Shown: positions 1 to 10,584 of the stretch, piece after piece
Numbering within the stretch: the first letter of the stretch is position 1
Layout of the letters: each line of letters starts with the position of its first letter
Assembly (NCBI GenBank): GCA_027483705.1
Contig: JAIXTY010000175.1
Span: 1 to 33,648, forward strand
DNA from: Rubrivivax sp.
GTDB taxonomy: Bacteria; Pseudomonadota; Gammaproteobacteria; Burkholderiales; Burkholderiaceae_C
Length of the DNA stretch: 33,648 nt
Direction of reading: 5' to 3'
Made by a program: the position numbers and the translations under genes
Notes under the pieces: model-generated
What the model was told of the DNA's origin: nothing
The model's input: the letters and a program-made list of their open reading frames with translations, nothing else
The model's database searches: none

Positions 1-993
1 CTGCAAGAGTCGGTCATGTCGATCCGGATGATTCCGATGTCGACCGTGTTCAACCGCTTCCCGCGCATGCTGCGCGACCTGGCGGCCAAGCTCGGCAAGG
101 AGGTCGAGCTGCTCACCGTCGGCGAAGCCACCGAGCTCGACAAGGGCCTGGTCGAGAAGATCACCGACCCGCTGACGCACCTGGTGCGCAACAGCTGCGA
201 CCACGGCATCGAGCTGCCCGCCGAGCGCATCGCCAAGGGCAAGCCCGAGCACGGCACGATCTCGCTGATCGCCAGCCACCAGGGCGGCAGCATCGTCATC
301 GAGGTGCGCGACGACGGCAAGGGCCTGAACCGCGAGAAGCTGCTGAAGAAGGCGCGCGAGCGCGGCCTGGAAGTCTCGGACGCGATGAGCGACGCCGAGG
401 TCTACGCGCTGATCTTCGCGCCCGGCTTCAGCACCGCCGACCAGGTGACCGACGTCTCCGGCCGCGGCGTCGGCATGGACGTGGTCAAGAAGAACATCAC
501 CGCCTTGGGCGGCACGGTGGAGATCGACTCTGCCGAGGGCTACGGCATGACGGTGCGCGTGCGCCTGCCGCTGACGCTGGCCATCATGGACGGCATGAGC
601 GTCGGCGTCGGCGAAGAGGTCTACATCCTGCCGCTGAGCAGCGTCGTGGAGTCGTTCCAGGTGCAGCCGGGCATGGTCAAGACGATCGGCGGCTCCGGCC
701 GCGTCGTCGAGGTGCGCGACGAGTACATGCCGGTGCTCGACCTGGAGAAGGTCTTCGAGGTGCCGCGCTTCGACTTCGACCGCAGCACCAACATCATGGT
801 GGTCGTCGAGGCCGAGGGCGGCCGCGTCGCGCTGCTGGTGGACGAGCTGCTCGGCCAGCAGCAGGTGGTGGTGAAGAACCTCGAGAGCAACTACCGCAAG
901 GTCGACGACGTCTCCGGCGCCACGATCATGGGCGACGGCCGCGTCGCCCTCATCCTCGACATCGGTGCGCTGATCCGCCGCGCTCGCCACTGA
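1..993 (+). CDS. cheA: Chemotaxis histidine kinase CheA, C-terminal part (5' truncated by window start)
   Basis: In-frame from base 1; HATPase motifs ([32 protein letters not shown]) followed by a CheW-like domain; stop at 991-993. Confidence 0.96.
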   Translation: MQESVMSIRMIPMSTVFNRFPRMLRDLAAKLGKEVELLTVGEATELDKGLVEKITDPLTHLVRNSCDHGIELPAERIAKGKPEHGTISLIASHQGGSIVIEVRDDGKGLNREKLLKKARERGLEVSDAMSDAEVYALIFAPGFSTADQVTDVSGRGVGMDVVKKNITALGGTVEIDSAEGYGMTVRVRLPLTLAIMDGMSVGVGEEVYILPLSSVVESFQVQPGMVKTIGGSGRVVEVRDEYMPVLDLEKVFEVPRFDFDRSTNIMVVVEAEGGRVALLVDELLGQQQVVVKNLESNYRKVDDVSGATIMGDGRVALILDIGALIRRARH

Positions 994-1018
994 GTCCAGT
1001 CCGGAGAGGACGCACGAC

Positions 1019-2596
1019 ATGCTTGCACCCATCGCCGCGCTGATGAGGCGCTTCTCCATCCGCACCCGCATGCGCGGGGCCATCGCGACGGTGCTGACGC
1101 TGTTTGCGATCGTCGGCATCGTCGGCGTGGCCGGCGGCGCGCGCCTGAAGGCGCTGAACGTCGAGTTCATGGAGCACTCCATGCACGAGACGGCCACGCT
1201 GGCGGCCATCCGCGAGGAACTCGCCCAGGTGCTGATCCTCGAGAAGAACATGGTCATCGACTATGAGGACGGCGTGGCCGTGCTCAAGCACCGGGAGACC
1301 TGGCAGGCGCACCTGGCGGCCGCGAACAAGGCCCTGAAGGCCATGACCGAGGGCGAGGCCGACGAGGACAACGCGGTTGCCGAAGCCGCGATGAAGCACC
1401 TGGCCGACTACCAGCAGCGCAGCAAGCCGGTGCTCGACAACATCCAGAACGGCGGCTACGACAGCGCGCGTGTCGCCGACCGCATGCTCGGCCGGGCCAA
1501 GGAGTCGTACGGCCTGGCCCTGGGCGAGGTGGCCAAGATCGCCACCATCGTGAACGCCGAGGTCGGCCACACGCAGGAGGCCTTCGACGGGGCCATGACG
1601 GTGATCCTGGTGGCCTTCTGCGCCACGCTGGGCGCCGTGGTGCTGGTGGTGGTGCCGCTCACGCTGCTCAATTCCAACTCGATCACCAGCCCGATCAGCT
1701 ATGCGGCCACCGTCGCCTCGGCCATCGCCGAGGGCGACCTGACACGGCCCATCCGCGTCGAGGGCCGCGACGAGGCGGCCACGCTGCTGGACGCGCTGTC
1801 GCGCATGCAGGAGAACCTGCGCCAGATCGTCGGCCGCGTGCACGGCGCCGCGCAGAGCATCCGCGCCGCCAGCAGCGAAGTCGCCAAGGGCAACGCCGAC
1901 CTGTCCACGCGCACCGAGCAGACCGCCGGCTCGCTTCAGCAGACCGCCAGTTCGATGTCGCAACTGACCAGCACCGTGCAGAGCAACGCCGGCGCCGCCG
2001 AGCAGGCGCGTGCGCTGGCCGTGTCGGCGGCCGAGGTCGCCGGCCGCGGCGGCGAGGTCGTGGCCCAGGTCGTGAAGACCATGGATGAGATCAACGGCAG
2101 CAGCCACCGCATCGCCGACATCGTCGGCACCATCGACGGCATCGCCTTCCAGACCAACATCCTGGCGCTGAACGCCGCGGTCGAGGCGGCCCGCGCCGGC
2201 GAGCAGGGCCGCGGCTTCGCGGTGGTGGCCGGCGAGGTGCGGGCGCTGGCGCAGCGCTCGGCCGGCGCCGCGCGCGAGATCAAGGCGCTGATCGGCGCCA
2301 GCGTCGAGAAGGTCGAGAACGGCGCCCGCCAGGTCGGCGAGGCCGGCGAGACCATGAGCCGCATCGTCGAGAGCGTGCAGCGCGTCACCGCCATCGTCGG
2401 CGAGATCAGCGCCGGCGCCGCCGAGCAGAGCGCCGGCATCGGCGAGGTCAATGGCGCCGTCACGCAGCTCGACCGCATGACGCAGCAGAACGCGGCCCTC
2501 GTCGAGCAGAGCACGGCCGCGGCCGAGAGCCTGCAGGCCGAGGCCCACACGCTGACCGAGACCGTGGCGACCTTCCGGCTGCCGGCCACGGCCTGA
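1019..2596 (+). CDS. Methyl-accepting chemotaxis protein (two TM, 4-helix-bundle-type sensor, HAMP, MCP signal domain)
   Basis: [37 protein letters not shown] hairpin tip; TM segments near residues 20-40 and 195-215. Confidence 0.95.
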   Translation: MLAPIAALMRRFSIRTRMRGAIATVLTLFAIVGIVGVAGGARLKALNVEFMEHSMHETATLAAIREELAQVLILEKNMVIDYEDGVAVLKHRETWQAHLAAANKALKAMTEGEADEDNAVAEAAMKHLADYQQRSKPVLDNIQNGGYDSARVADRMLGRAKESYGLALGEVAKIATIVNAEVGHTQEAFDGAMTVILVAFCATLGAVVLVVVPLTLLNSNSITSPISYAATVASAIAEGDLTRPIRVEGRDEAATLLDALSRMQENLRQIVGRVHGAAQSIRAASSEVAKGNADLSTRTEQTAGSLQQTASSMSQLTSTVQSNAGAAEQARALAVSAAEVAGRGGEVVAQVVKTMDEINGSSHRIADIVGTIDGIAFQTNILALNAAVEAARAGEQGRGFAVVAGEVRALAQRSAGAAREIKALIGASVEKVENGARQVGEAGETMSRIVESVQRVTAIVGEISAGAAEQSAGIGEVNGAVTQLDRMTQQNAALVEQSTAAAESLQAEAHTLTETVATFRLPATA

Positions 2597-2620
2597 TCGA
2601 GATTCCAACCATCCATCACC

Positions 2621-4492
2621 ATGAAGCTCAATCACCTGAAGATCGGCCAGCGCCTCGGCCTGGCCTTCGGCGGCGTCGTCCTGCTGCTGCTGCTGACTGC
2701 CGTGATCACCGGCCTGCGCCTGGGCGAGTTGCGGAAGACCGCCATCACCGTGAGCGACTTCCAGTCCAAGGCAAACCTGGCCGACGCCTGGCGCAACGAC
2801 GTTGAGCTCAACGTCAACATGGCTCTCGCGCTCGTCAAGAGCGGGGGCATCACCGACGTTCAGGAGTTCATCGAGCCGCGCATCAAGGCTGTGAGCGCGC
2901 GCATCTCCGAGCGGCACAAGACCCTGACGGACGAGCTGCAGGACGAGGAATCGCAGCGCCTGCTGACGCAGGTGACGGAGGCCCGCAAGGTCTACAGTGC
3001 CACACGAGAGGAGGTCTTCCTGGCCATGGCCGCCGACCCGGTGGCAACGCAGAAGATGGTCAGCGGCCAGATGATGCCGCAGGCCGAGAAGTACCTGGCT
3101 GCCGTGACCGCCGTGGCCGGCCACCTGACCACGCAGGCCGACCAGTCGACGGCGCAGCTCAGCCAGGCCGTGACCTCCGCGATCACATGGCTGACCGTGC
3201 TGGGCGTGGCCGCGGCCGTGGTCTCGGCGCTGGCAGCGCGACTGATCACGCGCTCGGTCACCCAGCCGTTGGCGCAGACGGCATCGGCCGCCGCCCGCAT
3301 GGCCGAGGGCGACATGTCGCAGCCCGTGGCGGTGGAAGGCCGCGACGAGGTGGCCGACCTGCAGAAGGCCCTGTCGGCCATGCAGCAGAACCTGTCGCGC
3401 CTGGTGGGCGAGGTGCGTTCCAGCACCGAGAGCATCGCCACCGCCAGCGCCGAGATCGCCACCGGCAACCAGGACCTGTCGACGCGCACCGAGCAGACCG
3501 CGAGCAACCTGCAGAAGGCCGCCAGCAGCCTAGAGCAGCTGACCGGCACCGTGAGCCAGACGGCCGACAGCGCCCGCACCGCCAACCAGCTGGCCGCGTC
3601 GGCCAGCACCGCGGCGCAGCGCGGCGGCGAGGTGGTGTCGCAGGTCGTCAGCACGATGAACGACATCCAGGCCTCGAGCCGCCGCATCGCCGACATCATC
3701 GGCACCATCGACGGCATTGCCTTCCAGACCAACATCCTGGCGCTGAACGCGGCCGTGGAAGCCGCGCGCGCCGGCGAGCAGGGCCGCGGCTTCGCCGTGG
3801 TGGCCTCCGAGGTGCGCAGCCTGGCGCAGCGCAGCGCCGAGGCGGCGCGCGAGATCAAGAGCCTCATCGGCGCCAGCGTCGAGAAGGTCGAGACCGGCAC
3901 GCGCCTGGTCGGCGAGGCCGGCGGCGCGATGGAGGAGATCGTCTCCGGCGTGCGCCGCGTGACCGACGTCATCGGCGAGATCAGCGCCGCGACGACCGAG
4001 CAGAGCGGCGGCCTGCGCCAGGTGAACGAGGCCGTGGCGCAGCTCGACCAGATGACGCAGCAGAACGCCGCGCTGGTGGAGGAAAGCGCCGCCGCCGCGC
4101 AGAGCATGGCCGAGCAGAGCCGCCGACTGACCGGGACCGTGAGCCGCTTCAAGGTCGACGCCTACAGCCACCCCGTGGCGGCGAGCCCGGTGGTCTCGCC
4201 GGCTCCGGTGCTGGCGGCCGTGCCCGCCGAGAGCGAGACCGTCAAGCCGGCATCGCCCAGCCCCAGCCCCAGTCCCAAGGCACTGGCCGGCCAGGCCGTG
4301 AACCGCGTGCGGGCGTCGGTCCAGGCGGCCGTCGCACCGCGCAAACCCTTGGGCAAGCCGGTGGTGAAGCCGGTGGAGAAACCCGTGGCCAAGGCGGCAC
4401 CGGTCGCCGGCGCGAGCGCTGCAGCCGCTCCGGCCCCGGCCCCGGCCCCGGCGGCCAGCACGCCGCCGGACGACGACTGGGAAACCTTCTGA
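2621..4492 (+). CDS. Methyl-accepting chemotaxis protein with long Pro/Ala C-terminal linker ending DWETF
   Basis: MCP signal domain; C-terminal [20 protein letters not shown]. Confidence 0.95.
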   Translation: MKLNHLKIGQRLGLAFGGVVLLLLLTAVITGLRLGELRKTAITVSDFQSKANLADAWRNDVELNVNMALALVKSGGITDVQEFIEPRIKAVSARISERHKTLTDELQDEESQRLLTQVTEARKVYSATREEVFLAMAADPVATQKMVSGQMMPQAEKYLAAVTAVAGHLTTQADQSTAQLSQAVTSAITWLTVLGVAAAVVSALAARLITRSVTQPLAQTASAAARMAEGDMSQPVAVEGRDEVADLQKALSAMQQNLSRLVGEVRSSTESIATASAEIATGNQDLSTRTEQTASNLQKAASSLEQLTGTVSQTADSARTANQLAASASTAAQRGGEVVSQVVSTMNDIQASSRRIADIIGTIDGIAFQTNILALNAAVEAARAGEQGRGFAVVASEVRSLAQRSAEAAREIKSLIGASVEKVETGTRLVGEAGGAMEEIVSGVRRVTDVIGEISAATTEQSGGLRQVNEAVAQLDQMTQQNAALVEESAAAAQSMAEQSRRLTGTVSRFKVDAYSHPVAASPVVSPAPVLAAVPAESETVKPASPSPSPSPKALAGQAVNRVRASVQAAVAPRKPLGKPVVKPVEKPVAKAAPVAGASAAAAPAPAPAPAASTPPDDDWETF

Positions 4493-4589
4493 CGCCGGAC
4501 CGAACCGCGCCGCGGCCCGCCCTTCAGGACCAGCGGCCCGCTGCCGATAAACCGAACACCCCCCGACATCCGAGTACCGAGGATCCAAC

Positions 4590-5159
4590 ATGGACATGAT
4601 CGCCGAAGCCAGCCACGTCGCCCGCCATGAAGCCGCCCGCGCCGCGATGGCCGCCGCCGGCTCCGCCCCGTCGCGCACCGCGCAGGGTGGCGAGTTCCTC
4701 ACCTTCCGCCTGGGCGCCGAGGAGTACGGCATCGACATCCTGCGCGTGCAGGAGATCCGCTCCTACGAGCAGCCCACGCGCATCGCCAACGCCCCGGCCT
4801 TCATCAAGGGCGTGGTCAACCTGCGTGGCGTGATCGTGCCGATCATCGACCTGCGCGTGAAGCTCGGCTGCGAGACGGTGGAATACAACACCTTCACCGT
4901 CGTCGTCGTGCTCAACGTGAAGGGCCGCGTCGTGGGTGCCGTCGTCGACTCGGTGTCCGACGTGCTGGAGCTCAACAAGGAACAGATCAAGCCCTCGCCC
5001 GAGCTGAACTCGTCGGTCGACGCCAGCTACATCACCGGCATCGGCGCCGTGAAGACCGCTGGCGCCGGCGACGACGGCAAGGACGCCGAGCGCATGCTGA
5101 TCCTGATGGACATCGAGGGCTTGATGAGCAGTGCCGACATGGGCCTGATCAACGACTGA
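4590..5159 (+). CDS. cheW: Chemotaxis coupling protein CheW
   Basis: [54 protein letters not shown] is typical CheW. Confidence 0.95.
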   Translation: MDMIAEASHVARHEAARAAMAAAGSAPSRTAQGGEFLTFRLGAEEYGIDILRVQEIRSYEQPTRIANAPAFIKGVVNLRGVIVPIIDLRVKLGCETVEYNTFTVVVVLNVKGRVVGAVVDSVSDVLELNKEQIKPSPELNSSVDASYITGIGAVKTAGAGDDGKDAERMLILMDIEGLMSSADMGLIND

Positions 5160-5294
5160 CAGGGCCCCCAGGCTCGCTCTCGCTCGCTGCCCCCCGAGGG
5201 GGATGCCCCGCAGCGGCCCGGCAGTGCCGGATCCGTGCGGGTGGCTTGATATGGGCGCGGGCCGCGCCGCGCCGCCACCACCAATGCGTACTCC
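5160..5294. repeat. GC-rich intergenic element resembling dispersed Burkholderiales intergenic repeats; includes CCCCCC-GAG-GGGGG hairpin
   Basis: CAGGCTCGCTCTCGCTCGCTGCCCCCCGAGGGGGATGCCCCGCAGCGGCCCGGCAGTGCCGG between cheW and the next MCP. Confidence 0.4.
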
Positions 5295-6542
5295 ATGAAG
5301 TTGTCCCTGGCCCAGCGTCTCTGGCTCCCCACGATCGTGCTGGCGGTCGTCATTGCCGTCATCGGCAGCGTGGTGGCGATGCGCACGCAGTCGCAGGTGC
5401 AGGCCACGGCCGACCGGCAGCAGGTGGCGGAAGCCCGGCTCGAGAAGGCCCTGCAGGCCAGCTCGCTGGCGCCCGAGGCGCTGGCGCCGGTGCGGGCCGA
5501 GGTGGCCGAGATGCACCGCCTGCGCGTCGAGGTCGGCGAGCAGCGCAAGGCCACCGTCAAGGCCGTGCTGGTGGTGATGGCCGTGATCGTGGGCTACGTG
5601 GCGTGGACCACGCGCTCGATGGTGCGCTCGATCCGCGATCCGCTGGCCGAGCTGGCCCGCGTGGCCGAGCGCATGGGCGGTGGCGACCTCACGCCGCAGA
5701 TCGACACCACGCGCCACGACGAGATCGGCTCGCTGGCACACAGCGTCGCCGGCATGCGCGATGCGCTGGCCACGCTGGTGCGCCAGGCGCAGCTGTCCAG
5801 CGACTCCATCCGCACCGCCAGCGCCGAGGTGGCCAGCGGCAACGCCGACCTCAGCCAGCGCACCGAGCGCGCGGCCGGCGCGCTGCAGCAGACGGCCAGC
5901 TCGATGGAGCAGCTCACCGGCACCGTGCGCCAGACCGCCGAGCGCGCGAGCAGCGCCTCGCAGCTGGCCCAGGGCGCCAGCGGCACCGCCGTGCGCGGTG
6001 GCGAGGTGGTCAGCGACGTCGTGCGCACGATGGACGAGATCAGCGCCAGCGCGCGCCGCATCGGCGAGATCACCTCGGTGATCGACGGCATCGCCTTCCA
6101 GACCAACATCCTGGCGCTCAACGCCGCCGTCGAGGCGGCGCGGGCCGGCGAGCAGGGCCGCGGCTTCGCCGTCGTGGCCGGTGAGGTGCGCACGCTGGCA
6201 CAGCGCAGCGCGCAGGCCGCCAAGGAGATCCGCTCGCTGATCGCCTCGAGCAGCGAGCGCGTGGAGGCCGGCTCGCGGCTGGTCGGCGACGCCGGCAGCA
6301 CGATGCAGCAGGTGGTCGACCAGGTGCGCGAGGTGGCCTCGCTGGTGGGTGAGATCAGCCACGCGGCGTCGGAGCAGAGCACCGGCATCGGCCTCGTCAA
6401 CGGCGCCGTCGGCGAGCTCGACGGCATGACGCAGCACAACGCCGCGCTGGTGGAGCAGAGCACGGCCGCGGCGATGAGCCTGCGCGAGCAGGCCGAACGC
6501 CTGGCCGAACTGGTGGGCCGCTTCCGCCTGGCACCGGCCTGA
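5295..6542 (+). CDS. Methyl-accepting chemotaxis protein with very short periplasmic segment
   Basis: MCP signal domain; only about 60 residues between TM1 ([21 protein letters not shown]) and TM2 ([17 protein letters not shown]). Confidence 0.94.
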   Translation: MKLSLAQRLWLPTIVLAVVIAVIGSVVAMRTQSQVQATADRQQVAEARLEKALQASSLAPEALAPVRAEVAEMHRLRVEVGEQRKATVKAVLVVMAVIVGYVAWTTRSMVRSIRDPLAELARVAERMGGGDLTPQIDTTRHDEIGSLAHSVAGMRDALATLVRQAQLSSDSIRTASAEVASGNADLSQRTERAAGALQQTASSMEQLTGTVRQTAERASSASQLAQGASGTAVRGGEVVSDVVRTMDEISASARRIGEITSVIDGIAFQTNILALNAAVEAARAGEQGRGFAVVAGEVRTLAQRSAQAAKEIRSLIASSSERVEAGSRLVGDAGSTMQQVVDQVREVASLVGEISHAASEQSTGIGLVNGAVGELDGMTQHNAALVEQSTAAAMSLREQAERLAELVGRFRLAPA

Positions 6543-6580
6543 AGCCCGCGGCGGCGCCGGCTGGTGCAGACTCGCACCCC

Positions 6581-7663
6581 ATGCCCCGCCGCCTGCTGCT
6601 GCTGGGCGGAGGGCCGGCCCACACCCGGGTGCTGGCGTCCTTCGCCCGAGAACCCCTGGCCGGCGCCGACCTGGCGCTGCTGACGCCCGACCCGCACCTC
6701 GTGCAGACCGCGCTGCTGCCGGCCTTCGTGGCCGGCCGCGTGGGCGCCGAGGCCTGCCGCGTCGACACCGCGGCGCTGGCGCAGGCCGCCGGCGCCACCT
6801 GGGTCCGCGGGCGGGTCGTGGCCTTCGACGCCGCCCGCCGCAGCGTCACGCTGGCCGACGGGCAGACGCTCGACGCCGACCTGGTGTCGATCGACGAGCC
6901 CGGCGCGCTCGACCGCGACGCGCTGCCCGGTGCGCGCGAACACGCGCTCGCCCTGCACCCGGCCGAGCCCTTCGTGGCGCTGTTCGGCGGTCTCGTCGAG
7001 ATGGCCTCGCGCCGCGAGCTGGACATCGTCGTGCTCGGCAACGGCCCCGAGGGCGTGGAGTGCGCGCTGGCGCTGGCCCAGCGGCTGTCGGCCCCGGGCA
7101 CGCCGCCCTCGCGCGTGGCCCTGGTGCAGGGTGGCGGCGATCCGCTGGCCGGCTGGCCGGCCGAGGCGCGGGCGCAGGCGCAGCGGGCGCTCGGGCGCGC
7201 GCGCATCACTGTGTTCCGCGAGCCTGCTGCGGCGCTGCGCGAGGGCACGGTCGTGCTCTCCAGCGGCGCGCGCCTGGCCTGCGACGCGGCGCTGCTGGCC
7301 GCCGCGCCGGTGCCGCCGGCCTGGCTGGCCGGCAGCGGCCTGGCGTGCGGCGCCGAAGGCCGGCCGGCCGTCACGCCCACGCTGCAAGGCGTGGCCCACG
7401 CCGAGGTGTTCGCGCCCGGCCCGGCGGGGCTGCTCGCGGCCGAGGCCCTCGCGGCCAACCTGCGCCGCGCGGTCGCCGCGGGGCCGCTGCAGCCCACGCG
7501 TGTGCGGCCGCCCGGCACACGCTGGCTGCGCCTGGGCCGCGCCGGGGCCGTGGTGGCCTGGGGCTCGGTGGTGATGGCGGGCTGGGCCGTCGGGGCCTGG
7601 TGCGCACGCCGCGACGGCCTGGGCGCCGCGCCGTGGCCGGCTACTCGTTCGGCCGGAAGCTGA
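6581..7663 (+). CDS. FAD/NAD(P)-binding oxidoreductase, NDH-like (resembles the oxidoreductase moiety found fused to SelD)
   Basis: N-terminal RLLLLGGGPAHTRVL nucleotide-binding motif; second Rossmann motif IVVLGNGPEGVECALALA; C-terminal hydrophobic segment. Confidence 0.75.
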   Translation: MPRRLLLLGGGPAHTRVLASFAREPLAGADLALLTPDPHLVQTALLPAFVAGRVGAEACRVDTAALAQAAGATWVRGRVVAFDAARRSVTLADGQTLDADLVSIDEPGALDRDALPGAREHALALHPAEPFVALFGGLVEMASRRELDIVVLGNGPEGVECALALAQRLSAPGTPPSRVALVQGGGDPLAGWPAEARAQAQRALGRARITVFREPAAALREGTVVLSSGARLACDAALLAAAPVPPAWLAGSGLACGAEGRPAVTPTLQGVAHAEVFAPGPAGLLAAEALAANLRRAVAAGPLQPTRVRPPGTRWLRLGRAGAVVAWGSVVMAGWAVGAWCARRDGLGAAPWPATRSAGS

Positions 7664-8480
7664 TGATCAGCAGCGGCGGCACGCGGCCGTCGGTGTCGGC
7701 CGGCAGCTTCGGTGTCTTGTCGATCGCGCGCAGCACGGCCTCGTCCCAGTCGGCATGGCCGCTGCGCTTGACGAGGCGGCGCGAGATGATGGTGCCGCCC
7801 GGGGCCAGCGTCACCTCCACCTCGGCGGTGGCGCGCGACGGCGCCTGGCCGGTGTAGGTGATGTTGGGCAGGATGGCGGCCTTCACGCGGCCCTGGTAGG
7901 CCGCCGAGGGCGCAGCCGACTGCGCCGCGGTGCCCGTGCTCCCGGTGCCGGCCACCGCGCCGGCCTGGCCGAGCATGCGGCGCAGGTTCTCCTCGCGCTG
8001 GCGCGCCAGGCGTTCTTCGGCGGCCTTCTCCTCGGCGGCCGCCTTCGCCTCGGCAGCCTTGGCTTCGCGCTGGCGGCGTTCGTCGTCGGCGCGGGCCGCG
8101 GCGGCCTTGCGCTCGGCCTCGGCCTTGCGGTCGGCTTCGGTGCGGCGTTGCTTCTCGCGCTCGCGTTCCAGCGCGATGTCGGGCGGCGGTGTCGGCGTGG
8201 CCGCGGCCTTCGGGGGGACCGGGGCGGGCGTGGGCGCCGGCGCGGGCGGTGGCGGCGGAGCTGGCGCCACGGGCTCGGGCGGCGGCGGCGCGGTGGCAAC
8301 GGGCACGGCGGCCCACAGCTCGGCCGCCACCGGCTCGGGGGCATGGGTGCGCCAGTCCACGCCCAGCGTCAGTGCCGCGATCAGCACCGCGTGCACGCCG
8401 AAGGCCAGCACCGCACCGGCGCCCAGCCCGCCGGGAGGCTGCGGCACCAGCACCGACGACGGCATCGTGATGCTGCCCAT
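7641..8480 (-). CDS. tolA: Cell envelope integrity protein TolA / TonB-like
   Basis: N-terminal TM, Pro-rich then EREKQRRTEADRKAEAERKAAAARADDERR helical region, C-terminal TonB/TolA-like domain; directly downstream of tolQR. Confidence 0.85.
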   Translation of the reverse strand: MGSITMPSSVLVPQPPGGLGAGAVLAFGVHAVLIAALTLGVDWRTHAPEPVAAELWAAVPVATAPPPPEPVAPAPPPPPAPAPTPAPVPPKAAATPTPPPDIALEREREKQRRTEADRKAEAERKAAAARADDERRQREAKAAEAKAAAEEKAAEERLARQREENLRRMLGQAGAVAGTGSTGTAAQSAAPSAAYQGRVKAAILPNITYTGQAPSRATAEVEVTLAPGGTIISRRLVKRSGHADWDEAVLRAIDKTPKLPADTDGRVPPLLIISFRPNE

Positions 8481-8487
8481 CGCGCGA

Positions 8488-8940
<453 letters not shown>

Positions 8941-8945
8941 GGGGC

Positions 8946-9665
8946 TCAGCGGATCTGCGTCGTCGTGGCGGCCATCGTCGTCTGGCCCGGGCCGGTGCCG
9001 CCGCCGGCATTGCGCTGCAGGATGTTGGAGAACTCCTCGATGAAGGTCTCCATCTGGATGGCGATGCGGTCGATGTCGCGCGCAAAGCGGTTGTAGGCCA
9101 CCACCGCCGGGATGGCCGCGAACAGGCCGATGGCCGTGGCCACCAGCGCCTCGGCGATGCCCGGGGCCACGCTGGCCAGCGTCACCTGCTGCAGGTTCGA
9201 CAGGCCGACGAAGGCATGCATGATCCCCCACACCGTGCCGAACAGGCCCACGTACGGGCTGACACTGGCCACGCTGGCCAGGAAGCTGAGGTTGCTCTCG
9301 ACGACGTCGAGCTCGCGCTGGAAGCTCGCGCGCATGGCGCGGCGTGCGCCGTCGAGCTGCGCGCCGCTGTCCAGTCGCTTCTCGCGCAGCTTCAGGAACT
9401 CGCGCATGCCGCTGGCGAAGATGCGCTCCATCGGCGCGCTGTCGGTCTTCTGGCCGACCGCGGTGTTCAGCTCGGTGAGGCTGCGGCCGCTCCAGAACTC
9501 GCGCTCGAAGTCCTCGTTGGCGTTGCGCACGCGCTTCAGGCCGAAGAGCTTGCCGAAGATCACCGTCCAGCTGGCCAGCGAGGTGATCAGCAGCCCGGCC
9601 ATCACCAGCTGCACGACGAGGCTGGCCTGCAGCACCAGGGCGGTGATCGAAAGATCGGTGTTCAT
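8946..9665 (-). CDS. tolQ: TolQ/ExbB proton channel family protein
   Basis: 239 aa; SPYVGLFGTVWGIMHAF and APGIAEALVATAIGLFAAIPAVVAYN motifs; starts in ATGA overlap with ybgC stop. Confidence 0.93.
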   Translation of the reverse strand: MNTDLSITALVLQASLVVQLVMAGLLITSLASWTVIFGKLFGLKRVRNANEDFEREFWSGRSLTELNTAVGQKTDSAPMERIFASGMREFLKLREKRLDSGAQLDGARRAMRASFQRELDVVESNLSFLASVASVSPYVGLFGTVWGIMHAFVGLSNLQQVTLASVAPGIAEALVATAIGLFAAIPAVVAYNRFARDIDRIAIQMETFIEEFSNILQRNAGGGTGPGQTTMAATTTQIR

Positions 9666-10135
9666 GTTCTGGGCGGTGGTGCCTCGGGGGCTTCAAGGGC
9701 GAGCTGGATGGCTCTGGGAATGCGGCGCGGGCGCAAGGTTCCGTGGTCGACGCAGCCGATGCGGATGTCGCCAGCGGCCAGCAGCGTGGCGCCGCGCCAG
9801 GCCTGCTGCACCAGGCGCATCGACGCGCTGCCGCGTTCGGCCAGCGCCACCGTGACGTCGAGCCGGTCGTCCAGCCGCGCCGGTGCGTGGTAGCGCAGGG
9901 CGGTCTCGGCGACCACGAAGATGGCGCCCTCGGCTTCGCGCAGCGCCTGCTGGTGCACGCCCAGGGCGCGAAGCCACTCGGTGCGCGCGCGCTCGAAGAA
10001 CTTCAGGTAGTTGGCGTAGAACACGATGCCGCCGGCGTCGGTGTCTTCCCAGTACACCCGCACCGGCCAACGGAACAGCACGCGGTCGGCGTCGGGGGCG
10101 GGCGCGGCGGAGTCCGCGGCAAGAGGCGCTGGCAT
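9662..10135 (-). CDS. ybgC: YbgC-type acyl-CoA thioesterase (4-hydroxybenzoyl-CoA thioesterase family)
   Basis: VRVYWEDTDAGGIVFYANYLKFFERARTEWLR hotdog motif; start chosen at MPAPLAAD. Confidence 0.9.
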   Translation of the reverse strand: MPAPLAADSAAPAPDADRVLFRWPVRVYWEDTDAGGIVFYANYLKFFERARTEWLRALGVHQQALREAEGAIFVVAETALRYHAPARLDDRLDVTVALAERGSASMRLVQQAWRGATLLAAGDIRIGCVDHGTLRPRRIPRAIQLALEAPEAPPPRT

Positions 10136-10191
10136 GCGCGGGCGATGATAGCGGCGGGCCGCGTGCGCTCTGGCCATCGGCCCGCCGGCCG

Positions 10192-10584
10192 TCAGGGTGT
10201 GGTGGCCACCTTGCGCCAGACCGGACCCCACAGCGGATGGCCGGTCTCGGAGCGGTCGAGCGCAAACGCCGGGTCGGCGGCGCGTGCGGCGCGGAACGAG
10301 GCCTCGCATTCGGCCGGGCGTTCGCTGGTGCAGGCGATGAAGGCCAGCAGCTTGTGCGCGCTGGCGCGGTCGCGGCGGCTGGCCAGGCTGCCGGCCAGCG
10401 CGCGGCGCAAAGCCGCCTCGGCCACGCCGTACTGGCCATCGTCGTAGGCGCGCAGGCCCTCGACCAGCGCACGTTCGGCCGGCCGCTCCAGCAGCTCCGC
10501 CAGGCCCGACGGCGCCGGCTTCGGTGCCGCGCAGGCGGCCAGCAGCGCCGCGGCCGCGATGGTGCTCGCCCGGCGCAGCCTCAT
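10192..10584 (-). CDS. Small lipoprotein with TPR-like helical repeats, possibly TssQ/TagQ-like type VI-associated
   Basis: [27 protein letters not shown]: lipobox LAAC; start overlaps kinase stop (ATGA). Confidence 0.65.
   Translation of the reverse strand: MRLRRASTIAAAALLAACAAPKPAPSGLAELLERPAERALVEGLRAYDDGQYGVAEAALRRALAGSLASRRDRASAHKLLAFIACTSERPAECEASFRAARAADPAFALDRSETGHPLWGPVWRKVATTP

Noticed and set aside
950-3124. 724-aa minus-strand ORF antisense to two MCP genes
   Set aside because: Low-complexity His/Gly/Arg/Ala-rich translation opposite strongly coding MCP sequence; typical GC-rich antisense artefact. The same applies to 3530-4738, 4524-6437 and 5594-7399 on the minus strand.
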